The notes beneath the pieces were generated by a model that ran no database searches, had not been told where the DNA came from, and saw only the letters and a list, made by a program, of their open reading frames with translations. 64,000 nucleotides of DNA from contig OX387205.1 in NCBI GenBank assembly GCA_947561715.1, positions 10,731,001-10,795,000 on the forward strand, in the 5' to 3' direction. Positions 35,700-49,020 of this stretch are shown piece by piece. Numbering within the stretch: position 1 is the stretch's first letter; every line of letters begins with the position of its first letter. Source of the DNA: Ascidia mentula. Lineage: Eukaryota; Chordata; Ascidiacea; Phlebobranchia; Ascidiidae. The position numbers and the translations under genes were made by a program.

Positions 35700-38600
35700 A
35701 TGTCTATGAGAAGAGTCAGTCCGATCAGCAGCAAAGATGATGAATTTGAAGTTGACCAAATGGGTAATGTTGTCGTTTTGCTATTATGCCCATTTATAAA
35801 AAATAGTTGTGTACTTGTATGCATCTTCTCAGAAAAAGGGGTCGAATTTTTCTCTGTTCAAGTTCCATATATTGGACACCAACGTGCATATTTCAATCAT
35901 TTATGATGATATATTTATGTGTTCTTCGAAAGCATTAATAATTTAAGTGAGACATTTGATTATGCATGGAGATTAGCTTTGAAGCATGTGTACAGATAAG
36001 TTGGTGAAACTAAGTTCACGTTAACCATTTCTTCAAACATGTGAAAGGTGCTCTTAGCATCGGAACATTTAGTTGTGAGGTTTCAATGTTCAGAACAGAT
36101 TTTGTATATTTCGTGATCGTAGAAAACTAATATTTAGTGAACTTACAACTCAGGTCAAGCAATGGTTATTTACATTCAGTGTTTGATAATCCCTAACTTC
36201 AACTGATATTTTTCCTGACGAAAATGATTATTTTAAAGGACAAAATTGGAAGAGTTTAAAATGTTACTGCTCAGCTTAGCACATTAATACTTGGTGTCAG
36301 ATAACTGAGTAGAAATTTCAGTGATTACTAACAGGTGTTTCTAAGATAAGATGAAAGGATTTTGCTAGACTTATTTGTAAAAGTTTGATTATATTTTTAT
36401 ACATTTGCCCAGATTTTTAGATATTGAGCTTCAGACAAAAGTGATAATTAGTACTGTGCACTGACCAAGTTCAAGCTATGCCCTCAGGTAAATAAAACAC
36501 TTGCCACTTCCTCTTGGTAAGTTTTCTAGCATGTTTGATAGTCATTATTATTTACCTTGAAAACTGTCTGATGTGTAAGCGTTGCTTTTACTGATAGAAA
36601 GGGCAGTTTAAAATGTGATTTTAGTCAGTGCATTGGTTTGACAGTAAGTGTGTATCACTATGAAAGTTTTAGACTTGGTTGGCTTTAATGTGGTGTTTGT
36701 GCTTTTATAAGCAGGAAGGCCAAGACCAGGAAGTGCTGATTCCCGAACTGCCTGGGACAATGACGCCTACGATGACCACCCTGGTGCTGTGAATACAATT
36801 TCAGATGGAATGCTTGGTGAGTCATAAACTTTCAAAAAGCTTGAAAAAACTCAAAAAAAATTGTTTTTTTTAATTTGTTTTCCATGTAAAAACATATTTG
36901 TTGACTGTTATTTTGTACAAGATAAGGTAGCTATATACTGTGTTTGCAGACTATGAAGATATTGACGCATCCAGTGATGTGTATGTAAATCATGGTGGCA
37001 GAAACCACCAAAACGAAGCAACGGAACCCAGACCAAAAGGAATATGGGCCAGTTTTAAATCAGGCCTTAGAGGTAAACAATCTGTACAAAATAGATTTTT
37101 TTAATATTCTGCTCATAATACAGTTGGAAAGGTTAAATTTTAGATCTAAACATAGTTAGCTTCAAATACCCAGCTTCACTAGTGTTATGCAATGTCCGTT
37201 TTGCTGACCTAACCGCGATAAATGCGTTGGCCATCTGTGAAATGTTGCACCTTGATTAGAACGATGTGCCAGACTACACCTGTTTTGTCACCTCTTGTCA
37301 AAAGTGCCTTTGTTTGTCGTGCGTTCACCGTCCTTTGTGTTGTCACTTATGAGAGGTCTCCAGTTTCCTACTTGTGAATGTGATATGCTTTAAACGCGGT
37401 AGGCGACATCGCTGTCGTCGAAACCCACTACACACAGAGCACAGATGTAACCCTCGGGCTATGTTGACCATCCCGTAACCACGGCCTGATAATTACACCT
37501 CATCGCCTTCTGTACACATGATTCTGTTGGGATTTTATGTGACAAAAATCAACTCGCAGATTTGAAAAAACAATGGTCAATCATTTATGAACTGATATTT
37601 CATGGTTTTATTCAGGTTTATGGGGCACTCGGCAAACTGAAGACACACATCGTGATCGCGAGCTTTACATTCGAACAACCATACGCGAGCTCATCATTTA
37701 CGCATTTTTTATCATCACCCTGTGCATATGTAAGTTTCTTCCACCATTTGATAGATAATTAATATCTGCCAAAATAGTTGTAAATGTTCTCAAAGAATAT
37801 TTGTCCATTTTGCATGATAAGGCCTGTAATATTGCCTTTAAGGCCTCAATACTTGCTGTTGACTTATTTTTTTTTCAAATTTTCAATTGTGAGGTAGCTG
37901 TTAAAATATTAATGAAATGTTACAGTGGAATGTGTCATTGCAAAAATAATATCATCCCACATAATAGTAACATATAAGTGAACTTATTCCGTTTCTTGGG
38001 GAAATATTTAATTAAATAAATTAAGGGCTATCGCTGGATTAGTATCATGAATTATAAATGAGTCCCACATATTATTGGATAATGATCAATATTAATGAAA
38101 CTAACACCTCAATAAAACTATGATTGTTTTTTTTATAATCATTTTCACTTTTCCTTCGCAGTAACTTTTGGAATGACAAGTTCAAAGCATTTTTATTACA
38201 CAAAAGTAATGCAGGAACTCTTTCTTGATGCCCCTTTCCCGGAAACCAAAAACACTTTTAAAGGAATCACAACAATGCACGACTTTTGGAGGGTAAGATA
38301 TTTTGCCATCTTAAAATCAGGAGGAATATTTCCATGGTGTTTCACACACCATTCAAAAAATACAAAAATTTTAAGACTGCATAGGTTTATTGTTATTTGG
38401 TTTGAAAATGTGTTTTTAAGATTTGCTAAACGACCCGATTTTCATTTTACACATGGTTTTAGGGTTCGTTACTTCTAAACATTTGAAGTGTTTTTGAGGC
38501 TTTCAAACTACTTTTTTATTGTGGTAATTTCAAACTTTGCAATGCGACTTTACGAATACTGTGGGAAAAGCCCTTTTGTTTAAAAAAAAAATTTTTGTGT

Positions 38601-41600
38601 AGTAATTTTAGAGCTAATGTGTCTTCTCATTCTAATCATGACACTAATGGAAATTTTTTTGCTAATTTAAAATTTTTATACCCCCTTGATGAGTACATAA
38701 TTATATTTATTCTGCATTTTAGCTTTTGGCCCCAATTTTTCTATGATGTGTTTTTATTTCAGTTTGCCGAGGGACCTCTGATGAATGGTTTGTACTGGGA
38801 AACTTGGTACAATGAAGAAAATGTTAGTGACGCAGAGCTTGGTTATATCTACTATGAAAACAAACTGCTTGGAGTTCCGCGTGTCAGACAACTCAAGGTA
38901 TGTCTTGTCTTAATTCTCTCATCTGATGAGTAAAAGCGTACAATTAAATTTATGAACAAAAATGTGTTTTGACATACACCCTCTGATATATTTATATGCA
39001 TTGCTATCTTGCTATGATTTGTCGCATGGTTTATGGCCCAATACCAAACCTCTTATGCTTAACACCTGGAATTACAAAGTTAAAAACAAAGCTTTTCTGC
39101 ATAATGTGTTAAAAGTGACAAATACTTAATGTTAGGCTTAGGTTGTTCCATGCCTTCTTGCTACAAGTAGCAATGGTGGCTAAGAGCAGCTTAAGTTTGG
39201 GTTTTGGTTGTGTATTTGTCCACATAATCCAATGCGATTCAAGTGTTAATTCCCAAGCACTCAAGTGCGCAATAGTTTCATTTTTCATCCAACAAAGGCC
39301 ATTAGCTTGAGTGTGTCATTAAAAAGCTGTTGAGAACAAGTGTCCAAAGAGAAAGGAAATTAAAAAGATTTCCTGTGTGTTTTGTGTTGGCATAGAATTT
39401 CTATAATCTTTCAATTCTTGTTGTTGTTTATGTGCTCGAATGACAATTTATGTAAAAGCCCTAAGCGAACCATGTGCATCTTATTAGTGATCATGGCAGT
39501 TGTTCTCACATTTTTAAAGCTAATTGTGTAAAAGATATACCTGTTTACACATTTGGAAACGCACTTGGTTGACCTGAATGAAATCATACCATCCTCAAGT
39601 TTAATTGCAATAAGGCTATTTTGACAAAACTGTTATTGTTGATCATGTCATTTGCTTTTAGGTACGTAATGGATCTTGTGAAGTGCATCCTGACTTTCAA
39701 GATGAAATACAGTCATGTTATGATGCTTATTCTGAGGCAAAAGAGGACAAGAGTCCTTTCGGTCCAGAAAACGGGACAGCGTAAGTTTTTGATGCATATA
39801 AGTATATGTATTTTTTTTTGTGATTTCTGAAATTTTCACCCGTCGTCCACCATTAGCACCAGCTTTGATTTTGCATGAATTTTTATCTATTTTTAAAAAA
39901 ACAGAAGCCCTGGAAATGCTTTTCTGTTTCGAAATCAACTTGTTTGTCTCATGTATTTTCGCTGCGACTCCACCAGCTGCACAACCACATTTTAATACAC
40001 TTGTTAATTGCTATGTTTATGTGTTGTGCAATACCCAGTTGGGTGTTCTCTACTGAAGATGAGCTTGATGGTTCTAGTCATTGGGGCCTGCTTGATTACA
40101 CATATCCAGGAGGAGGTTTTTACCAGGTAGTCAACCAAAGCCACCCCAAAATATCCATCACTCCGAGACCGATATTCCAAAAACAAATTCCCAAAAAATT
40201 GATAGCTTTATTCTACAAGAGTGAATGACATTTAGGTGGCTTTGCAAAGTTATTATGTATTTGTATTGTAATGTTATAGTTGGGTTTACCCGAATGAAAC
40301 AATCCAATCTTACTGGGGGTACTTGGCCACTTACCCTGGTGGTGGCTTTTATCAGGTATGATAGGTTGTGGTGCAAGTAATCAAAATGCTTCCTGAACAA
40401 TTTGAACTCATGCTCTCATGAGACATCTAACATTCATTTGTAATCATACAAAATTATTAGCATTGTAAATTTGCTTCTTTTCATGACTAATTCTCACAGA
40501 GTTGGCTGTTAAATCAACCATTTGTAAGATTCCATAGTATTGCCTTGTAATTTTCATTTCAGAATGCTACGCTACTAAGCTTGTGATTTTTATTCATGAC
40601 TAATTTACTCTGCATGGTCATCTTTGATTGCTAGTGTTTTCTGCGGTTTTCATATTTCCTAACTTTTTTGCTTTTTAACATTTTAAGAATTATAGATTTC
40701 ATTGGTGTTAAGTTTATTAATCAATAACTTGCCATAAAATGTAACCTTGCATGAATTTTAATTGATAATTTTACTTTAACAGTAGTAAAACTTTAACATA
40801 CATTTATCTTAAAACACAAAACGTTTTAAACATGCCGAATCCCTGGGTTTAATGTGTAATTTATAACAGGATCTGGACAGCACCAAGGCCAAATCGCTTG
40901 GCATGATCCTCAATCTTAAGGAAAACCTCTGGCTGGAGCGAGGGACCAGAGTTGTGTTTGTTGACTTTACAGTCTACAATGCCAACATTAACCTTTTCTG
41001 CGTTGTCAGGTAGGCACAATTCATCCCATGCCGTCGCGATACCTCCAACAATGAAACGTGTAGCTTTTCAATGAGAGTTTGCGTTATTTTTCGTTGAACT
41101 CAGTGAATGGGTTCGCAATGGTACCGTGTGACGTAGGGTTGCGGGCTTTTGTGTTTTTGTTGGAAACTTGACTGGGTGAATGTAATTTTGGGTAAAACGG
41201 CTCCATATATATGTGTATACACGTATGTTTAAAACCCTGAACTTGAGTTGTCAGGAAAATCGCAATGCAAATGTGACATTTAGGTAAAGACAACTGTGTG
41301 CATTCATGAAAAACACTAGTTTTTATCAAACGAGTGGTAAACTACAACCAATACTGAACAAAGTTCCGTTTAAAACTTGCGACATATTGTTAGTTTTCTG
41401 TTTGTTCCAGGCTCGTGGTTGAATTCCCCCCCACTGGAGGGGCAGTCCCTTCGTGGAAGTTCAGAACCGTGAAATTAATCAGATACGTCACAACTTACGA
41501 CTACTTTCTCATGGCATGCGAGGCAAGTTACATTGTTCGGTTTTCAACATTCCAACGTATATTTGTGAAGGAAACCCCCTACCTTATCCCAACTTCCATA

Positions 41601-44600
41601 TTTAACAGCATATGAGCTTGCTTGTATCAACAGTTTTTCTATGTGTTGTAGATCCTATACATGCTTTTCATCTTCTACTACATCATTGAAGAAATCCTGG
41701 AAATCAAAAAACACAAATGTTCTTACTTCAAAGGCGTGTGGAACTGTCTTGACGTCATAATCATACTGGTAACGTCGTCATTTTGATTCGTAATTCGCCC
41801 AACCGCATCTCGTAGATCGCATGTTTAAACGACGCTTGTGTTGTCATAATACATCATTGTTGTGTGGAAATTAAAGTACGCAAAGCTTGATTGAAACCAA
41901 AAACTTAATTTGCGTTGAACACGTTGACTATGTTGGTGCAGCGCCATACAAAGTCGCGGTGGCATTTTTGTCTTTGCTGGGTATGTGGCATTAAAATTGG
42001 ACTCTTTTACCCTTAGTTTCAATTTGAACTCCTACTTCACTCTGCTCAAAGTTTTATTATAATTTTCATGTGAGTCTAAATGGCTTTGACATCATTTTAA
42101 AATTCAGAAATTCAGTTGATACGAAATACTACTGCATTTGCATGTAATTATTTTTATGCTATTTTGTATGGACTAAATTTTGTCGTGAAAAACTGGCCGA
42201 TCGAGGCCGCAATGCCTGGGCTGCGAAGCCTGTGAACCTAAATTACCACTGCATGTTTTAAAAAGCCTTTGAATGCAACGTCGTCCATTTTCCCCAGCTC
42301 TCCCTTACCGCGATGGCGTTCAATGTTTATCGGACAATCAAAGTTGACGAACTACTGGAGTTACTTCTTAACGACCCGTTTGTGTACCCGGATTTCGAGT
42401 TCCTGGCTTACTGGCAGATGCAATACAACGACATGGTTGCTGTGGTCGTCTTCTTCGCTTGGATTAAAATATTCAAATACATAAGGTTGGGAGGTCTTTA
42501 CAATGGGCGCAATGTTTTGCGATGTTTACTTGTTTGTTGTAAATATTTGATGTGTTGAACGGATTTTTAATTTTATCAAAGAATCAAAACCACACTATTT
42601 GTTTTTATTTGTCTGCGTGTTTGATGACAATACGTCTGTCTCTCTAAACCCTAATAAACGATTTACAATGTATATCCTTTTTGTATCCTAAATGATTAAA
42701 TTGTATGCACAAGTTGCAATACTGAAAGAACGAAAAAGTATGAAATTGTGTTTTGTACGTATTCACTGTTTTGTAGTGGTTTCGGTATGGAGATATATTA
42801 AGTCAAACTTCGTGCACACCTTTCCTATGCATTAGTACAGTATCTTTACTGCCAACAATCTAAATGTCATACGTTATGTTTACCTTCAGCTTCAACCGAA
42901 CTATGACCCAACTCCAGTCGACCTTGTCCCGATGTTCGAAAGACATTGCCGGGTTCGCCATAATGTTTTTCATCATATTCCTGGCTTACGCTCAACTCGG
43001 GTACCTGGTTTTCGGTACTCAAGTCGACGATTTCAGCACCTTCTCGGAAAGCATGTAAGTTAACACATTTGTTCAAAGGGAACGGAAAAATGCTACAATT
43101 TCGTATTCACTACCACAAGTAGTTCAAGCATATGTGGGTATAAAAATAAGTTATACTTGGTTGGTTACATACCCGATATACTAAGCATTAAAGTCGTATT
43201 TTGTTGTTGTGTCACTGCAGAAGAAGTAGCTTCATCGTGTATCACGTTTGTCAACGCCAAGCATTCTTTTACGTTACCTTCACCAATTTACATGCTCCTC
43301 TATAGGGTAAATTGCGAGCGAATCTTATCTATCTAAATTTTCAGATTCACACAATTCCGCATCATCCTCGGTGATTTCGACTTCCACGAATTGGAGGCGG
43401 CTCACAGAGTGCTTGGTCCCATCTTCTTCATGACCTACGTCTTCTTCGTCTTCTTTGTCTTGCTGGTGAGTGCTGATGGTAACCTGACAAATTCCTAAAA
43501 TGTTTTGTGTGGGTTTTTAATGAGGCCTTATAGAATGAGAGCAAATAAATTTAGAACTGTCGGTAAGTCATTTAATCTTACGCCTTATTAGTAAGATGAA
43601 ACGCCAATAGTGCCACTAAACTTGGAAAAGTTTCACTACAATTACGTCCTGTAAATTGCCGAATTATCGCCTTTGGTGCACCAGTGCGGTTGACTTAAAA
43701 TCACAAAGTATTGAAATCAAAACGCATCAAGCAAAGTCCCCGCCCAGTCACGGCTTTTTTGACTTCCATGAAACGATTTAGCTCCGAGCGAACCACTGAC
43801 TGAACGGTTCAACAGCTACAACTTGCTTGTGCGGCATAGCGGTTTTGGCGAGTTTAAAATCGGTTCAAACGACCGATTTCAAACCGCGTGCGGTTTAGTG
43901 TAAGTTGATGTGGTGAATTTTCCTTTTTTGCCATCTTAAATACAAGAGTTTTTTGCGGGTTAGTGCTTGCACTGTGCCGGCTTGCAACCGATAGTCTAAA
44001 ATATCCGCATAGTTTTCTGTGCAAATCGTGAAATAAATCGTCGACAACATTTTTAGCTTAGTGTTTAGTGTTTATTTAATGACCTAAGCTATTCAGTTCC
44101 AATGGTCATCACCAGATTTCTTTCAACACAAACTAACCGGTATCCAACCAATGGACTTATATTTTCATCGGAAAATGGTGATGACAAAAAACTCAAATTT
44201 ACAAGACTTTATTTGTTTTTTATTTTCATCAGAACATGTTCTTGGCCATCATCAACGATACTTACTCGGAGGTGAAAGCAGAAATCTCAATGCAGAAGAG
44301 CGAATTCGAAATATCAGACTACATTAAGAGGGTACGCATTATCATAAAACACTTTTAAATATCCCAGTGTAACCATGTATATTTTTCTTTATTCCAATGC
44401 AATGAACCGCGAAGCTGAAACTCTATGTAAACAGCAAAAAAAGAAAATATTCAGCAGTCGAATGCTTGTCCCGAAACTATCGCCATGTTGTCGCTCAGGG
44501 TTACAACAAAGTTCTTGAAAAACTCTCGCTGAAGAAAGATCGTATTCGGGACATTCAGGACGCGATCCACTCAGCCAACCTTAACCAAGATCGCACGCTA

Positions 44601-47600
44601 GACTGGGAAGAATGGAGACTCGACCTGAAAATGTAAACCGTAACACGTTGAGGAATGATGCCACACAATTTAAGTTAATTTTGTAAATTTGGAATCCGTT
44701 GACATCCTGTAGTATATGACTTTGCACAACAAGATGCATTTAAAACAGGGATGCATTTTTTGCAATGACACGATTTGCAATAGGTAATTATTTTTAAAAC
44801 CATTTCTTTTGCGATTAAAGGAGGGGAATTCCCGACGCCGAGATTGAGGCTGTTTTCGCTAAATACGACCAGGACGGCGACATGATTCTTAACGAAGACG
44901 AACAGCGCAAATTGCAGGCGGACTTGGAGAAGCAAAAGGTGGGTATCGCCCTGTATACGAAACACTGGTACAGTATATCGGTTGCTCCCCGATTGGAAAT
45001 CCGGGAATGTACAGCATATAGGGAAACAGTTTATTAAAAAAAAAAATTAAAGCGTTTTTGCTCCATCAGGCGAATCGCGTTGTATTCCTGACAGATATTT
45101 ATTTTCCAGTGGCTTTATTTAAAATATCGCACCAGCCGCCATTTTTCTATTATCCAGGAGTTCCATAATTGTCCTGAAACGCGGAAACCAACCCTCTGAA
45201 CTGACGTTCAAATTAAAATTATGACGCTCATCATCAATTAATCATAAGCAATCTCTTTAATATTTAATACCTTAATGTCAGCGAACGCGTCTTTTCCTCC
45301 CTGGGACAATAGCCAACTCCCCAATAACAATTCAACAGAATTAAACCGAAACGGACGATTTTAGCCTTTACGTGTGGCTTCGTTGCTATGGCGATAAAAC
45401 GATAATATTATAGCGCGCGATAATATTATTTGTACTTTTTGGAAAGCTGTTCTATATTGAAAGGTGCATTTCATTATGTATTTTGTGGATAGATGAAAAC
45501 TCACTTTCAGACGTTTGCAATAACCTCTCATCGCGAAGTAAGAGACGTGAATGCAAACGTTTTACTTTCTTGCAAACACCAACATTTGGTTTCGCGTTTA
45601 TGTCTCACCCAAAAAGAAGTAGGCCGAATGCGCTAATTCTTTCAAAACGCGCCAACTGTATATTTACCAATCCAAAAATACGGTCTTTATGGGTCGCCAA
45701 CCCTGACAGCAAACAACAAACCGCACAAACCTTTGTATAACCTTTAAACAACCAACACCGCCATAGAATAACACAAACCGGCAGGCCAAGATTTCGGTGC
45801 AACGTTTGGCTGAGCAATGTTTATAGGCAAGTCAGTACAAGCGAGTTCAGTGGTTTCACCCAGGTTTGTTCATCTCACACCCCGTTTGAAATGAATGATC
45901 CGCAAGTCGTTACCGTTCCGCATCGGCTGGGCCTCACCTTGTAGTCCGTGCTATTCCAGAACACGTAAGCCAACTCGTTGGCTAAAAACGCGAATATGAT
46001 CACTGTGAGATATCTTCGAAATTGTGTAGAGCACTGAAGTGAAGCGGGGGTCGTGTTTTCTGAGTTGTGCGTTGTGTACAATTCAAATCAACATATTTTT
46101 CAAATTCTTACATTTTTTTGTAATATAAGTATAAGTCCTTATTTTCGCTTGTATGATGATAGGAGTCAAATTCGAATGAAAATAAATTTGAACATCTGAG
46201 CTTGATAAGTCAGACCAATTTCCAGAGGAAACGAATTTTTAGTCCTGTGCATTCATATTTTTGGATTTAAGATTTCTAAATTAAATTAAACAAAAATCAG
46301 AATTTTTTTCAAAATTATCTGTGGTACTTTGGGTTAACGACCCCTTCTATTCATCCCTTGAAACCACTTGACATTTTTTACCTCTCAGGCCGAACTCAGC
46401 AACGAATTGGACGAAATTGAACGCGACAAAACTGATAACGCAGCAGCGACATCTGGCGCCCGCCCTTCGTCAGCTCGCTCCCGAGGCGCGCTGAGTCACG
46501 TGAGTAACGAATCAGCCAATGAGAGCGACGAAGAGGATGACGACGACGAAGAACGACGAATCAGCTCCAAGAACATGGTTTCAAAAGACGACTTCCAGCT
46601 GTAAGTTTCGGATTTTTTTTCAATTCCACACGCATTTGCCCTATCTTTTTTGGAGATAACGTTGAATTGTCGGGGGAGCAAAGCCCTGGCGATTGAAATT
46701 GCTCAGTTTTAAAGCTTACAACATTCATGGTCTGATATTCATGGCCCCAGTGCGCGGCACCGGATGCAACCCCTCCCTTCGAGCCACAAACTGTCGACAA
46801 ATGATGTCTAAAAATGCAACGGGGCAAGACGTATTTATGTCAGGCCGAACCAAGGACTTTTAATATAGTTACCCCAAGCCCGAGTCAGCGACCTAGAGAA
46901 CGACGCATTTAACCTCATATCTACGTGCAGGTTAAAGTAACTGTGCACAATATCAACTTCTTGTATAATTTGATGCAATATTTTCGCCTTTGCAGATTGA
47001 CTCGTCGTGTGGACAGAATGGAACACAGCATCGGGTCGATTGTATCCAAGATCGACGCCGTCATTGTTAAGCTGGAAGTCATGGAACGCGCCAAGCTCAA
47101 GCGACGCGAAACCATGGGAAAATTACTGGACAGCATCACTGAGGTATTCGTACAATAAACGTCGGAAATATCGCAATAGGTTACAGATTAAATATACTTT
47201 GAACTGTGTATAAGCTGCAGACAAATGGCCACTGTTTCGACCTAAAAGGTCTCATCAGTGCAGCTGGTGAATGTAATTGCCAAAAATTAACTTACAATAA
47301 ATTTGTTAACCTTATCTTGGTTCACGCGTTAACAACGACTAATGAAATAAATTGAGTACAGTTGTTAGGTAAGATTGTTCAAGTTGAGCTTGTTTGAGTT
47401 TGACATAACACATTACCAGTAAAGTTCCCGAATGTTGGTATGTTTTGTGGTTTAAGAAATGCTTTAAATTTTTTTAAAAACACGGAGACCACAAGCGTGT
47501 ACCATGGAGGGTGTACATTTGAGATAAATAGAGGGGTGGGTTTAAAGGAGGTTTAAATATTCTTCAGTATCTCGCTGTTTAAAATCCTTGGAGGCATCTG

Positions 47601-49020
47601 GTGTAGCCTGTGTATATTCGACCATACTTAAGATGTAAGATATTAGTAAACAAACAATACTGTAGTCAAGTATAATTGAATATATGCAGTCGCAGAAACT
47701 GATGATGATGCTTTTCATGCTAAAATTTTTTTTTCCCAAAACAATACAAACATCTACAGAGTTATCTGTCATGATTGTTGTTTAACTATTCATAGATGAG
47801 CCAAAGATGTAGTTTTTTAAACAGAAATGATTGTAGAATGATTAAGTTACTTATGGCTTCTTCATACATTACTTTTTTGTAAAACAGGATCATTTATTAA
47901 TTGTCTAATAAAGGGCCAGGCAGTGACGTTGATACTTTTAGGTAAACGAAGTTTCAGAGTCCAAAAAGCATCGAAAGTCAGTTGACAGAAAGCGCCGAAG
48001 TTCCAGAAAAAGTTCCAGGCAAGAATCGCATCGAAGAAGTCATGGCGCAACCACGTCAAAGAGCAGAGTGTAGCGCTTAAATCACGCTGGGCAATAAATT
48101 TGATACCTAAATATAAACTAAAAAGAACAGAGTATTTATTGGTGCTGATGTACGTTGCTGAGGGTACTTATAGAAAGGGTGCCAGGATAGCTTCTCCATG
48201 AACATTGGAAAGGCCTGAGTAAAAGCTTAGCTTTTGTATTTGTGGAACACGCAGTTATAGAAAAATATAAAATGCAGTTTTAGTATTAGGAAAAGGAACT
48301 GTGAGGAGGGCTGTAACAGCAAGTAAGTTTTCGTAGTTGGTTTATGTAAAGTGTAGTTGAAGTTTATGCATCTTTCTTCAGAGTGTATGAATGCTATACA
48401 ATGACATAGCATATTGTAGGCCACATACCGTAAATTCTAGCTGTAGGCTCACTTTCATATCCATTTCATTCACGATACAGGATGAGAAAATGGGAAGATC
48501 TGACGAGGAGTTGCGACGAGAGCAGATGGAGAGGTTGGTGCGGGAGGAGTTGGAACAATGGGATTCGGATGCTTCCCTCTCCTCATCCAGTCGAAGAGTC
48601 AACCGACCCGTGTCAGGTGAAATATTTGCAATGAATTAACGATAAATCCAAAACTTGTCAACGCAAGGCTGCAGTTATGCCTTGAAGGGTTTCTTTATAC
48701 GCTAATATACTGTGTCAGATATCCTAAGGCCTTGCTGTTTTTGTTGGTTAAAATTTATCAAAAATATTAGAAAAGTCGTATTTTACATAATTATACCGCC
48801 TAAGAATTCGACAAAATTACAAAAAAAGCGTGAAAGTGGAAGCGTTCCACCACCGGTGACAAATTCTCCAATTTATCAAAAATATATTCCAGGTCGTTCG
48901 ATCGCGTCTACGTCATCAGGCTCCTCCGGGTCACGTGGTTCCATCACCGGGTCACGTGCCTCGGTATCTGGTTCGCGTGCTCGGGTTCCAGGTGGCCCGA
49001 ACGGTAGCAGTTCGGCCTAA
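35700..49020 (+). CDS. PKD2: Polycystin-2 (TRPP2) cation channel
   Basis: Twenty-one constitutive exons encode 897 residues with exon 8a: 35700-35763, 36715-36816, 36950-37072, 37616-37729, 38162-38292, 38763-38897, 39662-39780, 40039-40126, 40870-41009, 41411-41522, 41652-41768, 42298-42485, 42890-43054, 43345-43465, 44233-44331, 44499-44632, 44821-44938, 46389-46600, 46996-47143, 48481-48616, 48893-49020. In order: cytosolic N-terminus with RVSP (5-8), S1, extracellular TOP domain with [13 protein letters not shown] and [11 protein letters not shown]2-S6, pore motif ILGDFDF (LGD 541-543), EF-hand [12 protein letters not shown] (667-678), an acidic linker, a coiled coil from [12 protein letters not shown], and [17 protein letters not shown]. 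It forms a calcium-permeable channel of cilia and ER, usually with polycystin-1 partners. Intron 10 uses a GC donor (GCGAG|GCAAGT). Alternative exons 8b and a terminal exon are listed separately. It is closer to PKD2 than PKD2L1 at the C-terminus. Confidence 0.97.
40039..40126 (+). other. PKD2: PKD2 exon 8a (TOP domain, variant 1)
   Basis: An 88-nt exon entering in phase 2 and leaving in phase 0. It encodes [13 protein letters not shown], then [16 protein letters not shown], and resembles the corresponding human PKD2 segment (DLNGSSHWG). It competes with exon 8b, 153 nt downstream. Confidence 0.88.
40280..40355 (+). other. PKD2: PKD2 exon 8b (TOP domain, variant 2), putative mutually exclusive exon
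   Basis: A 76-nt exon with acceptor ttatag and donor CAG|gtatga, the same phases (2 in, 0 out) as exon 8a. It encodes [13 protein letters not shown], then [12 protein letters not shown]: same start and end as 8a but a different, four-residue-shorter middle with an added N-glycosylation sequon (NET). Joining 8a to 8b, or skipping both, brings a stop within a few codons, so exactly one must be used. No transcript is visible to me. Confidence 0.82.
47201..47270 (+). repeat. Dispersed repeat, copy 3
   Basis: Contains GTATAAGCTGCAGACAAATG, CACTGTTTCGACCTAAAAGG and TCTCATCAGTGCAGCTG. It is the best-preserved of three copies in the window and lies just after PKD2 exon 19. Confidence 0.6.
47942..48073 (+). 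other. PKD2: PKD2 alternative terminal exon with basic tail
   Basis: A pyrimidine-containing acceptor (gatacttttag) opens a 132-nt frame in phase 0, matching the end of exon 19 (SITE). It encodes 43 residues, [20 protein letters not shown] to TTSKSRV, then TAG. An AATAAA follows at 48093-48098. Use of this exon would give an 853-residue channel lacking the conserved [12 protein letters not shown] segment but carrying a Lys/Arg/Ser-rich tail. The last residues (SRV) fit a class I PDZ ligand. Splicing is inferred from phase and signals only. Confidence 0.65.
48093..48098 (+). terminator. Polyadenylation signal of the PKD2 alternative end
   Basis: A canonical AATAAA 20 nt after the stop codon of the alternative terminal exon. 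A second AATAAA at 49380-49385 would serve the full-length transcript. Confidence 0.55.

Noticed and set aside
37150-37560. Unusual GC-richer stretch in PKD2 intron 3, considered as a repeat or RNA gene
   Set aside because: No terminal repeats, tRNA boxes or second copy seen in the window.
44435-44498. Possible earlier start of PKD2 exon 16 at an AG before a lysine run
   Set aside because: That frame departs from the family; the acceptor at 44497-44498 gives [13 protein letters not shown], which matches human PKD2.
48712-48892. Longer version of the last PKD2 exon with an in-frame upstream extension
   Set aside because: No acceptor with the needed phase was found upstream; the acceptor at 48891-48892 fits exactly.
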